DNA of 64,000 nucleotides from Patiria miniata. Its lineage: Eukaryota > Echinodermata > Asteroidea > Valvatida > Asterinidae. Below the pieces are notes generated by a model, which saw only the letters and a program-made list of their open reading frames with translations, ran no database searches and was not told the origin of the DNA. How positions within the stretch are numbered: position 1 is the first letter of the stretch; every line of letters starts with the position of its first letter. The position numbers and the translations under genes are program-made. The stretch is from the NCBI RefSeq assembly GCF_015706575.1, contig NW_024037047.1, positions 1,864,632 to 1,928,631 of the forward strand. The letters are read 5' to 3'. This document shows, piece by piece, positions 10,460-19,802 of this stretch.

Positions 10460-11778
10460 ATGAGCGACACCGTTTACACTTTCCAACCGCTCAAAAAGGC
10501 AAAGGAAAAGGCCTTACGCTTTTCCTACCATCAGGATAACTACAGTTTTTACTCCCTCTCTCGATTTATCCCCAAAGGTTTGCAACTGTCTCACACTCCC
10601 TGCTTAGGAAACTTCCCACCACACCTCCAAAGGAGATGGAATCAAGTTATACATGGTGCCTCTATTAAACTCATCAATATTCTCTCTCAGCAGTGTCAAT
10701 TTACACGTGAGGACTTCCATCAGAATATTTCCCACCTTGACTCCCAACTCAAATCCAGTTGCTCTGATTCCACGTACAGGAATTTCCATGATGAGATTGA
10801 AAGGGGTTTGTCTAACCTTGACTCTGTCCTACTCAACAGGAGAAACAAGAAGATTGGTGGCTTGCTTGCCAAGCAACAGCAACGCAGACACAGACGTTTC
10901 AGACGTCCTAGGTCCCCATCTACCACGCCACCGCCAGAACCCCCTGTCAACACTGTAATTAATCTTTCTTCCTCATCAATATCTGACGCAGAGCACAAAC
11001 TTCTCTCCAAGGGTCTCAATTTTTGTCCCGCTCCCCGTTCTGTGAGCCAGGTTCAGCTCAGCCAAGATCTCACGGAATACTACCGTAGAATCCGTCTGCG
11101 TGAGTTTTTCCTGGACAGTGAACCGTGTGAGCCAGAGCCTTTTCGAGTCAAGAGTTCATGGGTACCCCCCAAGAATCGTGTGCCAGCCATAGATACATAC
11201 GTATCAATTCCCAAGTCACTAACCCGGACAACTTCCCCAACAGGAGTCATGATAATCTCCCCAGAGAGGAGCGCCTGGCTCTCAACTCCTTGTGGTCTCG
11301 CACCGACATCATCAAGCCAGCAGATAAAGGTTCAGCTGTGGTCATCATGGATCGTCAGCAGTACATTGATGAGGCCCACCGCCAGTTGGATAATCGCACT
11401 AACTATACCCGCCTTGACTCTGACCCCACAGGCACTTTCTGTCGAGATAAACAACAGGTACTTGACGATATGCGATCACGTGACCAGTTATCCAAGAAAG
11501 CTCACAAATTTCTTTCTCCCTGTGATTGTAGGACTGCCAGATTCTACCTTCTACCCAAGATTCACAAGGCTGGCAACCCCGGTAGACCCATCATCTCCGG
11601 TAATGGCTCACCCACGGAACGCATCTCCCTGTTCAATGACCGTTTTTTCAAACCCCTTGTCCCACAGATTTCGTCATAATTCACGACACCCCAGACTTCC
11701 TACGCAAGCTTGAAGGAATCAAGGACCAGATTCCCAGCAAAGCCATCATTGGAACTTTCGACGTCTCATCTCTGTACT
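10460..11778 (+). pseudogene. Penelope-like element ORF, N-terminal part and start of reverse transcriptase (truncated)
   Basis: Codes for the N-terminal region and fingers of a Penelope-like reverse transcriptase. ATG at 10460 follows a polypyrimidine-AG. Frame 1 reads to about 11200, including the family-typical VINLSSSSISDAEHKLLSKG and LNFCPAPRSVSQ. After a shift near 11190-11215 it reads DIIKPADKGSAVVIMD, ARFYLLPKIHKAGNPGRP and NGSPTERISLF. A second shift near 11655-11675 gives FLRKLEGI...IGTFDVSSLY, which is RT motif A. The ORF then ends abruptly at about 11778, so palm motifs B-E and GIY-YIG are absent. It lies 3' of another element's GIY-YIG end, the usual head-to-tail Penelope arrangement. 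Confidence 0.85.
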
Positions 11779-11985
11779 TGGATCACCCCTCACTACTTAT
11801 ATCAATTAGCAAAAGAAAAACAAAGTATATCATAATTTTTTGTCCAATTCAATTAGCCTAAAACGTTCATCCAGTATTAAGCAAATATACTACGCTCGTC
11901 CGTTCGAACAAGAAAGGTACAACATACGTAATTCTTGGAAAGTAATCAATCTGTTTTAAAAATCAACACAATCTTTCCAAACCCT
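11779..11985 (+). mobile_element. L2/CR1-like non-LTR retrotransposon fragment
   Basis: Sequence from CTTGGATCAC onward is clearly related to the last 180 bases of the window (63820-64000). Both read WIT.SL..SI, then CCAAT(T/C)CAA, then YYAR.FEQE; here it continues YNIRNSWKVIN, a conserved stretch just before the reverse-transcriptase domain of CR1/L2-type elements. About 60 bases present in the 64-kb copy are missing internally. It is fused directly to the broken Penelope RT. The right edge is uncertain. Confidence 0.7.
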
Positions 11986-11989
11986 TAGC

Positions 11990-12780
11990 AGGATTCACCT
12001 GGGTATACCAACTATTCACATTTTTATGTTTTATATTGTGTTGGCCACGTGGTATACCCACCCGGGGCCATGTATCACTACATCCTAGTATGGACCAAGG
12101 TACATCCACCAGAGGGGGTGTCAGTCTTGGGATCCTACTGGAGGGGTTGAAAATTGGTGGGAAAACCCTGTGTGCTTGTGCACATTTACATATGGCTTGT
12201 GTACAAATGCACTATAAACATCGGGATTATTTCGATCACCCCTGTGACCAAAATGGAATGTCAAATGGGGTTATGTCTGTGGTTTTAACGGCTGTTTGGG
12301 GCCTGAGAGATACTCCAGACATGCCAGAGGTTAATCGGGGGTGAATGGGCTGGTTGTGAGGGTCGGGTGGCTCAAATTACATGTTGTCATGGAAACATTT
12401 CATCCAGCCACTGGATATTAAACAATAAAGGTGCTCGCTCCAGCAAGTTAATTTATTAATTAATAACATTATCTCAGATGGTACATCAATTAATGACACT
12501 GCTGAAATTGCCAATTGCTCATTTTCAACGCGTATATTATTTTTTTTGGGGGGGAACAAACTCTCGCTAGTAATACAGGCCACACAATTAAAATGTTCTT
12601 AATAACATTAATCCTAACACAACTTCATTTAATATTAATCCTAAAGCAACTTCATTAGTTCCTTACACCGACAAGTGAATAGGAAATATTTGACATTGTG
12701 AATAATTTGTTTAAACCTTCAACCTTGAACCTTGAAAAGTTAACAAGCTGTAGAATAATTGTTAAAACCACTTCTTTCGC
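11990..12780. other. No gene recognised
   Basis: Contains only short ORFs in mixed frames. Bases 12040-12370 are relatively GC-rich (CCACCCGGGGCCATG, AGAGGGGGTGTCAG) with nothing familiar. Confidence 0.5.
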
Positions 12781-12784
12781 ACTA

Positions 12785-12870
12785 TTAGGGTCATGAAAAA
12801 GTAGCATTTGGAAGATTACATGTGACAAATAACGGCTCGCAAAGGTCACCAAAGGTCAGATATGAACTGC
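12785..12870. mobile_element. Fragment of the 20.4-22.1 kb TA-element family
   Basis: GGTCATGAAAAAGTAGCATTTGGA through the AAAGGTCAGATATGAAC segment matches 21515-21620 inside the TIR element of the NLR intron, including the AATAACGGC word and the repeated AGGTCA words. Confidence 0.6.
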
Positions 12871-12889
12871 CTCCATGTTTGAAAGTTTT

Positions 12890-12965
12890 AATAAAAAATA
12901 ATATCTAATTCTTGTATAGCACCAAATCCGTCAAAATTGACGCTCAAGGTGCTTCACAGAAATAA
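12890..12965 (-). mobile_element. LINE/SINE-type tail, reverse strand
   Basis: AATAATATCTAATTCTTGTA, TAGCACCAAATCCGTCAAAA and TTGACGCTCAAGGTGCTTCA form the reverse complement of the common 'AAGC(G)CTTTGAG...GCGC(T)ATA...(ATT)n' 3' tail of L2/CR1-dependent elements. Similar, more diverged tails lie at 6285-6350 and 8015-8080. Confidence 0.5.
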
Positions 12966-12969
12966 GAAT

Positions 12970-14865
12970 GAACCGGTTAAAATTTTAGTTTTGTTATGGC
13001 ATAAATAGTTTCACGCTTTAGACGTTTCTTTCTAAAAAAATCATTTTTATATAAATAGGTTTTCGGGACAATTTTGAAAATTGTGAACATGAATTTGTAA
13101 AATAAGCAATCGTTTTCGTGCGAAATATAATGAACATTATTTTTTTATATTTAACTAATGACAATCTATTTCCATGAAATGCATTCAGTCGTAAAGAAAT
13201 CAGCGTACGATTTCCCGAATGTGCACTGAATTTAATAAATTGCCATTTCATTTTAGCGCGAAATCGAATTAGGCACATTCGCAAGTATTGCTAGCCTGTA
13301 TTCCCTTTTAATTTAACATCAATCTATTCGCTAAATTTGCAGCTGATTTCCCGCTCAGTGTTATTTTACATAGGCCTGTGCCTGGTCATTTTTCGGGATA
13401 CATCTGTTTCAGCAAACAACAACATTAAATACTCAAAAATACACGTGAACATTTTAGACAAAACATACACAGTTTAATATTTAACCAGCTCCCGCTGGAT
13501 TACCCAAAAGAAACATTGTTTGTTGACAAAAGAAAATATGAGGAATTTTTAATTGAATGATTGGATGTTTGAATATTCAGGATGATTGAACTAAAACCAA
13601 GCGGTGTAGCCTTTTAAAACATACGGTACCAACTATTGTAATAAATCCTATATAAAAACCTATGCTGAAGACAATTGTTCCCTTTTATTTTGTTCAGCAT
13701 TTGCCACAATCGTATCATATAACCACGCAATCGAACCGATAAAATTAGAAGGGAAAACAGAATGACATTAAAATAAAGTAAAGACAACGAATCAACAATA
13801 AAAATCTCCAGATCCCATGTTAAGTGACACGTCAAGTTTCTCTTTACCGTCCCAATAATATGCCTACAAGATTATTTTGATTGATTTTATTTTGGTAAGA
13901 TTTATATCCGCTTAATTCAAATATGTCTTTGTGTATAAAAACAAACACATTAATGATCAGTTGGGCCCACAATACATTGATTGATTAATTAATTTTATCA
14001 AAGCTGTATCGTGATTTGTATAGGCCTTGGCCTGTTTACTTTAATTAAATTGAATGCAGGATTGCGAATTTAAATTAGGCTATGACAAATGAAAAAGAAT
14101 GTTCAATTCAGCGCGTGCTACAATAACAAAAAAGTCTGCGAATTGGATTGCACATTTGTCATAATCGGCATCTCATCCGTGTAACCGAAAGTCTTATCAC
14201 GTGTTTGTAATTCTTTAAATTAAACGTTATGCACATTAATTTATTGGAATGATGCAAAATGAAATTGAATTATTGCAAAAATATAACCAGGACATAAGTT
14301 TCTCAAAATCAGCGCCAAATTGAATTTAAATGCACATTTTCCAAAATTGTCCGAAAAACAAATATTTTACTAAATGCTATAATACGGCGACAGATTTTGC
14401 TGACTCCGTCCACAATAGGGCGACATACCTTATTAAGGCGACAAATAACTGTTGCCCTTTGTGAAAACGTCTCTTAGGACAAGGAATTTTGTCGTCGCAA
14501 ACTATCTAGATCGATTCCTTGTGGTCTCATTAGTAAACATACCGAATTTCGATAAAATATATAAAAAGGATAAGGTAAACTTGGGTTAGGTGACAGTTTA
14601 GGTTTGTGCACAAGTCTATGGGAAAGTCGCCCTATTGTAGAAAAAAGAGTTATTATAAATATGGATTGATTACAAAGTGCACAATTATGTCCCAATGCCA
14701 CTCCACTAGTAGCGAAACGTCTGTTTGTCCGATGCAAAACGGTTTTCAAACCGTTGATGTTCAATTACGAAATCAGTATTCATCATTTGGTAACTTTGTG
14801 AATCCTTTTTGACACTCATTATACTAGTTAAGTTTTAATGGCAAAAGGGAACGAACTAATTATTT
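12970..14865. other. AT-rich region without recognised genes
   Basis: No coding, RNA or transposon feature is recognisable. One short inverted repeat is present: CACAATAGGGCGAC at 14411 and GTCGCCCTATTGTAG at 14627. Confidence 0.5.
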
Positions 14866-14871
14866 TGCGGG

Positions 14872-15105
14872 AACAAATGAATTATTTCGAATGAACGATA
14901 TAATATTTCGAAGTAACGAAATGATTTCGAGGGATCGAAATATTTTTCGAGGGAAACAAATATTATTTCGAGGGAACGAAATATATTTCGAGGGAACGAA
15001 ATAATGTTTCGAGGGAACGAAATTATTTTGAGGTAGCGAAGTAATTTTTCGAGGGAACGAAAGAATATTTCGAAGGAACGAAAGAATATTTCGAGGGACA
15101 AAAAT
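14872..15105. repeat. Minisatellite of self-complementary TTTCGAGGGAACGAAA units
   Basis: About ten irregular units of 18-26 bp, each of the form ATTTCGAGGGAACGAAAT and spaced by short AT spacers. Each unit is near-palindromic (TTTCG...CGAAA), so single strands could form serial small hairpins. The derived minus-strand ORF (SLEIFFRSFEIFFRSLE-type) is only the repeat read through. Confidence 0.85.
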
Positions 15106-15220
15106 TTAAAAAAACGTCATCATGCCTGTCCATTTAGGGGCTCCGTACTTTAGGAGCTCCGTAAGTTTGCGCTTGTAAGTTAACCCTACAAAAGGGCCGG
15201 GTTATTTTGACTATATCTCA

Positions 15221-15256
15221 GCTGGGGGGGGGGGGGATTCCGCCCCCCCCCCTCCG
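15221..15256. repeat. Poly-G run next to poly-C run
   Basis: A run of about 15 G is followed after five or six bases by a run of about 10 C, then CTCCGCCC. A hairpin or G-quadruplex is possible, and such runs are also frequent assembly-error sites. From 15260 to 16220 no gene is seen; 15715-15790 is a degenerate piece of repeat R. Confidence 0.8.
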
Positions 15257-16223
15257 CCCAAAGATCTCGGCCATCGAGTGACAAAAACTTGTAAAACTCG
15301 GTTCATGCATAGAGCAACTCATTATAAACATACACAAGAAATGTCATGACTATAGGTCTAAAGGTATTGGAATTATGGCTAATTAATTATTCATTATTAA
15401 TTATGTACGAATGGTAATTGTGCTCTGTGTACACGACGTATATGGGCCAGTTCGGTTTGCACGCCGCAACCCGTGGTCTGATATTTATGATTTTGGTATC
15501 AAAATATGTGCTAAGCTCGAGGCTAAAAAGTGAAGAAAAAAAAAACAGCTCAGGTCGCGAAAAAAAAAATTACGGCTATCGCGGCAAAAAAGATAATCCT
15601 AGGTAGTTTGATTATAACCATTTGATCACCATTGATTGTTTTCACGAATAAAAACCGTTGGAAAAAAATCAAAAAATAAGAAGTCTTTAAAAAACAAATA
15701 TCATTGAAACCCCCGCCCCTTTTTGTTTCCCGTGGAGAAAAAAGTGCGACAAATATAATTCATTCAAATTCCATGCATTATTATTCTTATGGTAATTGTG
15801 AATTAGACTGGAATATTGCAGTAAACATTGCTATTTTCGTGATTGTTTGAGTGTTTTTTTAAGAAAAACTCTCAGCTTTAATCTGGCACCGGAAACATTA
15901 AAAACCACGGATCTTTTTTTTTCAAAGGGTTGCATTTTTTGGGTCACCCCGTACAGTTCACCGAGAGCTTGTTTCCCTTTAAAACTATAATCACACGTCC
16001 GACATTTTGTTTTACCTGTTTCATTTTTTTTTCGAGAGGAGATCCGACGACTCTTTGTTGATATCAGACGACTGTTTATTGTACGCTGAATACATACATA
16101 AAACAGTAACCGTGTTACTCGGGGTACGGAAATCACTCCGTGCACATTACTTCGTGTTTTTTTTTGAAAGGCTAGTTACATAAAACATTTTATCCATTCC
16201 AAACTTGTCCTTTCATTTTGAAA

Positions 16224-16993
16224 TACAGGGTGTTTCAATAAAAAGGAAACCCAACTTTGAAGAACCAGTATGGACAGACTACAAATGTTTACTGGCTATA
16301 AAACTGGTATCATCTAAAAGCGTAATCTTTATGATTTTCAATGAAAACTTGTTTACATTTTCAGGGTCATGCATCACTGAGCGCCATTGTCATGAGATTT
16401 CGATGCAAAATTGCAGTTGGTTCACTTTCATGTCAAACACAATAGGCAGCTAGTGTGCATGAGAATAAGTATTCAAAAGGAAGACACGAGTTCATAGCTA
16501 GAAACCGAAAAAAAAAACAAGTCAGGTTTGTTTGAAAACTGGATTTCATTATTTATCATGAATTTCTCGGTTTCAAACATAATCAAAAACTTTTCAAGTA
16601 AAAAAAAACAAAAACAAATTGAAACACTATGCCCTTGAACATTCAAGACAAAGAACACAAGATCTGAAAAAAAATAAATACTATGAAGGCACGGATTTTT
16701 TTTTCTTGACTGACTTTTCCCTTCACGCTTTACGTCGTTCCACGTGTCCACCTCCTCTCTCCAAGCAAAGCTCACACCTTCTCTGCACGGCATTAACTGT
16801 TCGCCTTACAGCAGCAGGATCCTCCTTGAAAAGAATCCACCTCCAGGTTAATTATGTCTCTCAGATCTTGAATGCTCTGCAGTGGGCTGACGAACATCTT
16901 ACTCTTCAGATGACACACCAAAGGTCCTTGTGAGGTCTGGTGAGCGGGGAGGCCATTCAACTGGGTGATTCACAGCAATCACTCGCTCATGAA
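16224..16993 (-). mobile_element. Mariner-like DNA transposon relic with transposase C-terminal remnant
   Basis: The minus strand from 16993 reads LHELFHERVIAVNHPVEWPP RSPDLT, then after a shift LKSKMFVSPLQSIQDLRDII, then after another shift AAVRRTVNAVQRRCELC and GGGHVER to a stop at 16723. WPPRSPDL is the catalytic-region signature around the last acidic residue in mariner/IS630-type transposases, and C..(x)R.G.H.E is their usual C-terminal end. A terminal-repeat-like TACAGGGTGTTTCAATAAAA lies at 16224, on the expected 3' side. The N-terminal two thirds are missing and frames are broken, so it is inactive. A similar end-like word (TACAGCGTGTCCCAACAAA) is at 17826 in direct, not inverted, orientation. 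Confidence 0.75.
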
Positions 16994-17014
16994 AGAGTTC
17001 GTGCAAACGATTTC

Positions 17015-17535
17015 GAACATAACATTTGACACAACCTGAAAATTGGCGTGAACCGTGGAAAAAATACATTTAATATGATTTAAATGAAATAGGCCTAAGC
17101 GTTTCAATTACGAGCAATTCATTCCGAATTTTAGTCTCTTTTGACACTCTTTGTTAAGATGATAACTCAAGAAAAACATATTGCATTGGTTTGACATTGC
17201 GAATGACTATTAACCATAACATTTGACACAACACGTTTGAAAATTGATGTGAACCGTGGAAGAATACATTTAATATAATTAAAGGAAAGAAGTGCTAAGA
17301 ATTACGAAAAATTCATTTCTACAAGAGGGCGCCCTACACAACCGCTGGTCAGCACCGTAAACACTATTAAACAAAAATACAACACTCTAAGTTTGTTGAG
17401 ACGATAACTCAAGCACAACATATCACATTGGATTGAAATTGCGAACGATTATTTACCATAACATTTGTCACAACCCGTTTGAAAATTGACGTGAACCGTG
17501 CAAGAATACATTTAATATGATTTAAAGAAAACCGA
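17015..17535. repeat. Tandem repeat of 200-240 bp, three units
   Basis: AACATTTGACACAAC, AAAATTG(A/G)(T/C)GTGAACCGTG and AATACATTTAATAT(G/A)AT recur at about 17018, 17218 and 17458. The units also share AACTCAAG and a TTGACATTGCGAA-like word. No coding potential. Confidence 0.8.
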
Positions 17536-17790
17536 ACCCCTTCTCAAGTTTTCAGCCCCATTTTGTTATGGTCAAGGAACTGCTCCCGAAATATTTGAGT
17601 ACGTAGCTGCAATCTAGAATACATTAGTCAATTTTGTTGAGGTCTAGTGCCGAGATCCTGATACGTCCAAAGCACTCAAACATTGCTGTTAGACGGCTTG
17701 TAAAATCAGTCTTCGTAGAAAATAAATAACTTTTGTGTGAAAAGATTTACACGTGAATTTGTGCGTTCAGTACAGCATTGCCCTGTTCCA
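17535..17790. repeat. Dispersed repeat P, copy 1
   Basis: Matches 56872-57150 over about 250 bp. Shared landmarks are CCCCTTCT.AAGTTTT.AGCC, TTGAGTACGTA, GTTGAGGTCTAGTGCC, GTTTAGACGGCTTGTAAA-like sequence, GTGAAAAGATTT and ATTGCCCTGT. No ORF. From 17850 to 18400 I see nothing further. Confidence 0.7.
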
Positions 17791-18414
17791 ATCAGACCTA
17801 GGCCTATTATAAAGCGTACTTTAAATACAGCGTGTCCCAACAAACATTGTGCATGGAGAAGTCTCTGATTTGCTCAATAGATTTGTTTATAGTTGTTGCG
17901 AATTTCAAGAAAAGTCATTGATGTAAACCAGAGATATCGTTTATTTTGTAAGGCTATGCTATTTAGTCCTGCACAATTAGAATCGTGTTGTTAAGGGAGA
18001 ATTTGTGAGCGGGCAAGTTGGTCCGGGAGCAAGTTGGCTAGGAGCGACATTGCTAGGGGAAAAGTTGACGAGGAGATTGAGTTGGTGGGGGCAAGTTACC
18101 CGTGGGAGTGAATATGCACTATGCAGTGAACAAGCCACGTTATGAAAATGTATCTCGTTAATGGTAAATGCATGGCAGTATAACATCCTGACTTCAATAG
18201 TTATCTCTTTATCGCCCAATTATATCCATCACCCTTTTCAGCTACTTCATTCAGAGTGCCGAAATGTTTGAGGAATTCAAGTATTTCAAAATTATGGTTA
18301 CCTACATTACGGGTTAATAATAGATATTAGAATCACTTAATATTTATAAAATGTTTCATTGTTTTGCTAGATTGGTTGAGTATCATTGTCTGACGTCTGA
18401 CTTCAATCACAAAG

Positions 18415-18774
18415 ATGCAGCGAGACAGACTTGGTCAGCGGGGTGGAGCTAGGATCACGGCCGAGGAGTACAACCACTCACTCAGCAAACTCGTCAGCAC
18501 GAAGAGGAGGGTTAAGCCAAGTCGTAAGGCGGCATTCATGGCCGCCTTTCCAGTCAAAGCCTCGCCAAGACTCCATCCTGATGAAGAGGGAGCATCCGTC
18601 CTGCCACTGAAAGAGGCGTCAATAACTGACTCAGGACACAGCACAACTCCGAACACAAACGAAACAACCAGCAATCCTGAAGTGAATAGGTATAACGAAG
18701 AAATTGCTCTCGACATCTCAATGGACCAAATTTTCCCGAAATCCCCATCATATATCAGGCCTGCGGGATTGTAG
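18415..18774 (+). CDS. Unrecognised 119-residue protein, single open exon
   Basis: I do not recognise this protein. ATG at 18415 has A at -3 and the frame is closed by a TGA about 20 bases upstream, so this start is natural if the exon begins here. The protein begins MQRDRLGQRGGARITAEEYN, is basic in its first 45 residues (KRRVKPSRK) and Ser/Thr/Asn-rich and acidic later, with no membrane segment or cysteine motif. Its GC content is clearly higher than the flanks, which favours coding. An AATAAAA signal lies about 100 bases after the TAG stop. It could be a complete small gene or a last exon (acceptor-like CAAAG just before the ATG). It precedes the NLR exons by about 850 bases on the same strand, but its stop codon separates it from them. 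Confidence 0.5.
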   Translation: MQRDRLGQRGGARITAEEYNHSLSKLVSTKRRVKPSRKAAFMAAFPVKASPRLHPDEEGASVLPLKEASITDSGHSTTPNTNETTSNPEVNRYNEEIALDISMDQIFPKSPSYIRPAGL

Positions 18775-18987
18775 TTTTCTTATTTCTTTGTCGTACCAAC
18801 AGTTGTGGTTTTCAGCTTGATATAGAGCATAAACCAACCAAACATTCTTAACTGCAATGTTCATCAATCCATTATTAATAAAAAGGTCTTCGCTTCTTCA
18901 TTTATATCTTCATTTCAAAATGTGTTTGGTTTACCAGTTCCAAACAGTTTCAATCCGTGTATAAACCAACTGCAAGTTTAAATGCAC

Positions 18988-19042
18988 TAAAAAAAAAAAA
19001 AAAAAAAACACACACACCCACACACACAAACAAACAAACACA
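18988..19042. repeat. Poly-A and (CA)n/(CAAA)n microsatellite
   Basis: A run of about 19 A is followed by CACACACACCCACACACACA and AAACAAACAAAC. Confidence 0.9.
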
Positions 19043-19627
19043 CCCATTCTGGAATTTGTATTCCTGTGGAGACATTTCTTTGTTCTCGTGTAGTAAAGTT
19101 TTCGAGTTTGAAATTAAAGTTTCAAAATGCTCTTATTTTAACCAGAATTAATTTCCTGGGCTGAAATTTGGACTAAATATCCCTTTTCTAAAACTCTTCC
19201 ATTTGCGACGGATCAACCTACCTTGGAAATTCCTAGTTTTTGAGTAAAATCCATATATCTATTTCGTGAAATTCTTGTGGAGACGTATTCATCTATAGAA
19301 ATGTTCTCCTGGAGACGTATACAATCTTTTGTTCCCTATTGTGTTCATGTCTCCGTAAGGTAGTAAATTCCAGCACATGGGTACTCGGATTATGTTGTTC
19401 AGAATTCTTGTGAATTAATCTTTATCCCTCAACCCCGTCCATGTCATGTCATACATGAATAAACAACCTTTGTTATTGGAGCCTTGGGAGGTGAATATCT
19501 GACATCGTTTCCTTTTACACAAAACGTGGAAGGAAAAATGGAATACCAACTAAAACAAAAGTTAGCTAAAAATACTTATTGTCTGAGTTTGGTTGCAGGA
19601 GGTTTTTATTGTGTTTCTAAATTGCAG

Positions 19628-19802
19628 GCCCGTTGGAGTGAGACATAAATTGCAGATTTTTGTCCAAGGTCTCCTCGTACCAAAGACATTATGCCTGCAG
19701 CTGGATCCAGAGACATCCGTATCAGCTTTAAAGGCACACATTCAAGCTGAGAGTGGTATCCAGCCCCAAGATCAACACCTTTACATCGGGAGAAACTTTC
19801 AG
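19628..19802 (+). CDS. NLR exon: N-terminal part of ubiquitin-like domain
   Basis: Acceptor TCTAAATTGCAG, donor CAG|GTGCTG. Reads HKLQIFVQGLLVPKTLCLQL, then DPETSVSALKAHIQAESGIQ and PQDQHLYIGRNFQ. This follows the ubiquitin fold order: first beta hairpin, the helix with a K..I...E.GI pattern, PxxQ.L, then the turn. An alternative acceptor 28 bases upstream would lengthen the exon. It ends in phase 0, exactly continued by 20210. Confidence 0.75.

Noticed and set aside
10720..11019. Minus-strand ORF within the Penelope-like region
   Set aside because: Antisense shadow of the plus-strand element ORF.
14856..15101. Minus-strand ORF with FFRSLE repeats
   Set aside because: Read-through of the TTTCGAGGGAACGAAA minisatellite, not a protein.
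14872..15105. Possible CRISPR-like array
   Set aside because: Units are of unequal length, spacers are only a few AT-rich bases, and the context is a eukaryotic genome.
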